Positions 62,962-64,000 of a stretch of 64,000 nt of DNA are shown piece by piece; positions within the stretch are counted from its first letter, which is position 1, and every line of letters begins with the position of its first letter. Origin of the DNA: Pedobacter ginsenosidimutans (GTDB lineage Bacteria; Bacteroidota; Bacteroidia; Sphingobacteriales; Sphingobacteriaceae); the NCBI RefSeq assembly GCF_001442625.1, contig NZ_LMZQ01000013.1, positions 186,001-250,000 of the forward strand, read 5' to 3'. The notes under the pieces were generated by a model, which was not told the origin of the DNA, made no database searches, and saw nothing but the letters and a program-made list of their open reading frames with translations. Position numbers and translations under genes: made by a program.

Positions 62962-64000
62962 TTATTGTTTGTCCCACCAAACCCTGTTCTCCCAATTATC
63001 TGTTCCCGGATATAAACCTTCTTTAATATTTGAAATCGCCTGTCCAACGTTGGCTGTGTTCTGTTCTTTTTCTGAAAGTGGGTATTCGAACCTGCGTGGA
63101 ATACTGGTTGCTGTCGACTCTGCACGGATAGAGGGTACTAAAGCAGGAAAACCTGTTCTTCTCCAATTGGCAAAAGCTTCCGGACCGTTCATAATGTAAT
63201 TGATCCACAGTTGATTGTTGATCAGTTTCAGTTCGTTACCTGCACTAAGCGGGTTGGCGGTTAAAAAAGTATTAATCTCAGCATCGGTAATTACCGGACC
63301 ACCTGGAAACAAGGCCAGTTGTTTCATCGCTGCAGAAACACCTTTTGCATAATGCTCTGCCGCTGTACCACTGATGGTAATACCTGGAAAGCGAAGAATG
63401 GCATCGGCCAAAAGAAACTCAACCTCGGCGTAGGTAATATGAAAAAACGGTGCATTAAAACGGATCAAGAAATTGCCGAACTGGGTTCTTTGTTCGTTAT
63501 TGCCGATACTTACGTTTGCCCCATTAACATTAATGGTTACCGGGGTTAGGTATGGCCCAAAAGGCAGGCGGTCGTCATAGATAAATTTGCTGGCCGGAGT
63601 GCCCACTAAGCCATTGGCCGAAGCTTTGATCTGTTCGGTAATGTCAATCCGGCTGGCAGGAACACCTGCACGGTAAACCCTTACAATAGAGTTGAACCTG
63701 GGATCGGAAGTGCTTTTCAGCTGATCGAACAGCGTTTGGCAAAGCAAAGGATATTGCGATTGACGGGTTACGGCAACTGAAGTTCCATTGCCCCTGATAT
63801 CCGTTCCTGTACTTTCCACATCCTCATGCCTGGTCATGCAGATATCGCTGTTACTGGTAAATACACCTGCTGCAACTGCTTCCTGAATGGCTGCTTTTGC
63901 CTTTTCTGGATTGCGTTTTGCCAGGCGTAATGCCAAACGGAGCTTAAGTGAATTGGTGAATTTTTTCCATAAAGCAATATTTCCGTTGTAGAATAAATCC
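62962..64000 (-). CDS. SusD/RagB-type nutrient-binding lipoprotein (5' end beyond the window)
   Basis: The reading frame runs to the window edge, so the start and signal peptide lie outside. Near the edge it shows DLFYNGNIALWKKFTNSLKLRLALRLAKRN, typical of the SusD_2 branch. Later come FLIRFNAPFFHITYAEVEFLLADAI and NELKLINNQLWINYIMNGPEAFANWRRTGFPAL, also SusD hallmarks. SusD-like proteins bind glycans on the cell surface next to a SusC/TonB-dependent channel, whose gene should lie just outside the window. Confidence 0.93.
   Translation of the reverse strand, partial: DLFYNGNIALWKKFTNSLKLRLALRLAKRNPEKAKAAIQEAVAAGVFTSNSDICMTRHEDVESTGTDIRGNGTSVAVTRQSQYPLLCQTLFDQLKSTSDPRFNSIVRVYRAGVPASRIDITEQIKASANGLVGTPASKFIYDDRLPFGPYLTPVTINVNGANVSIGNNEQRTQFGNFLIRFNAPFFHITYAEVEFLLADAILRFPGITISGTAAEHYAKGVSAAMKQLALFPGGPVITDAEINTFLTANPLSAGNELKLINNQLWINYIMNGPEAFANWRRTGFPALVPSIRAESTATSIPRRFEYPLSEKEQNTANVGQAISNIKEGLYPGTDNWENRVWWDKQ

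Noticed and set aside
62931-63125. Longer N-terminus for the PKD-like lipoprotein
   Set aside because: It overlaps the SusD coding region and would bury the lipoprotein signal.

Overview
The window looks like chromosomal DNA from a Bacteroidota bacterium close to Pedobacter (Sphingobacteriaceae). The evidence is the gene content: fused SecDF, a SusD-like lipoprotein, a type IX secretion (T9SS) tail on a chitinase, DUF1573, DUF3276, DUF5362 and DUF5522 proteins, an extended NusB, and a bd oxidase of the Bacteroidota kind. Several promoters also match the Bacteroidota form (TTTG, a spacer of 16-18, then TAnnTTTG). Base composition is AT-rich. I saw no rRNA, phage, integrase, intact insertion sequence or CRISPR array.

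Layout. 1-861 is AT-rich with no gene seen. 0.8-9.4 kb holds a large surface protein (HExxH domain, propeller, barrel), LapA-like, a degenerate receiver, pirin, an AlkD-like protein, a lipoprotein, MetZ and OsmC. 9.4-16 kb holds ispE, thyA, a four-helix-bundle gene between inverted repeats, folA and secDF. 16-29.7 kb is housekeeping: NDH-2, HMG-CoA-lyase-like, TonB-like, GNAT, iron-permease-like, fba, accD, YCII, M28 peptidase, cydAB and an MBL-fold enzyme. 30.2-35 kb is one 1599-residue gene joining a DnaQ-like exonuclease region, a RecQ helicase and a UvrD/Rep helicase. 36-48 kb holds a cysteine desulfurase, glmM, a methyltransferase-PAP2-ZIP operon, Uma2, DUF5522, and a long minus-strand run (Leu dehydrogenase, nusB, DUF1573, yajC, ybbR, coaE, MBL exonuclease-like). 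48-56 kb holds an ABC exporter with a degenerate Walker B, DUF3276, DUF5362, ychF, tRNA-Cys with a possible small RNA beside it, a HAD protein, mgtE and tRNA-Arg. 56.3-64 kb is a chitin/GlcNAc utilisation locus read leftward: SusD-like (cut by the window edge), PKD-like lipoprotein, two GH18 chitinases, nagA, a CBM9-like protein and nagB, followed by the wreck of an AraC regulator.

How the genes work together. In the chitin locus, the outer-membrane binding proteins and GH18 enzymes would supply chito-oligomers, and NagA and NagB would turn GlcNAc-6-P into fructose-6-P, close to GlmM and Fba in metabolism. SecDF and YajC belong to one translocase. ThyA and FolA form the dTMP/folate cycle.

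The gene spacers are crowded with dispersed repeats. One family is about 95-110 bp (seven clear copies here). Several palindromic families all end in ATGACG and sit just after stop codons. The most striking items are the exonuclease-RecQ-UvrD fusion, the inverted-repeat-bounded four-helix-bundle cassette between thyA and folA, and the repeat families.
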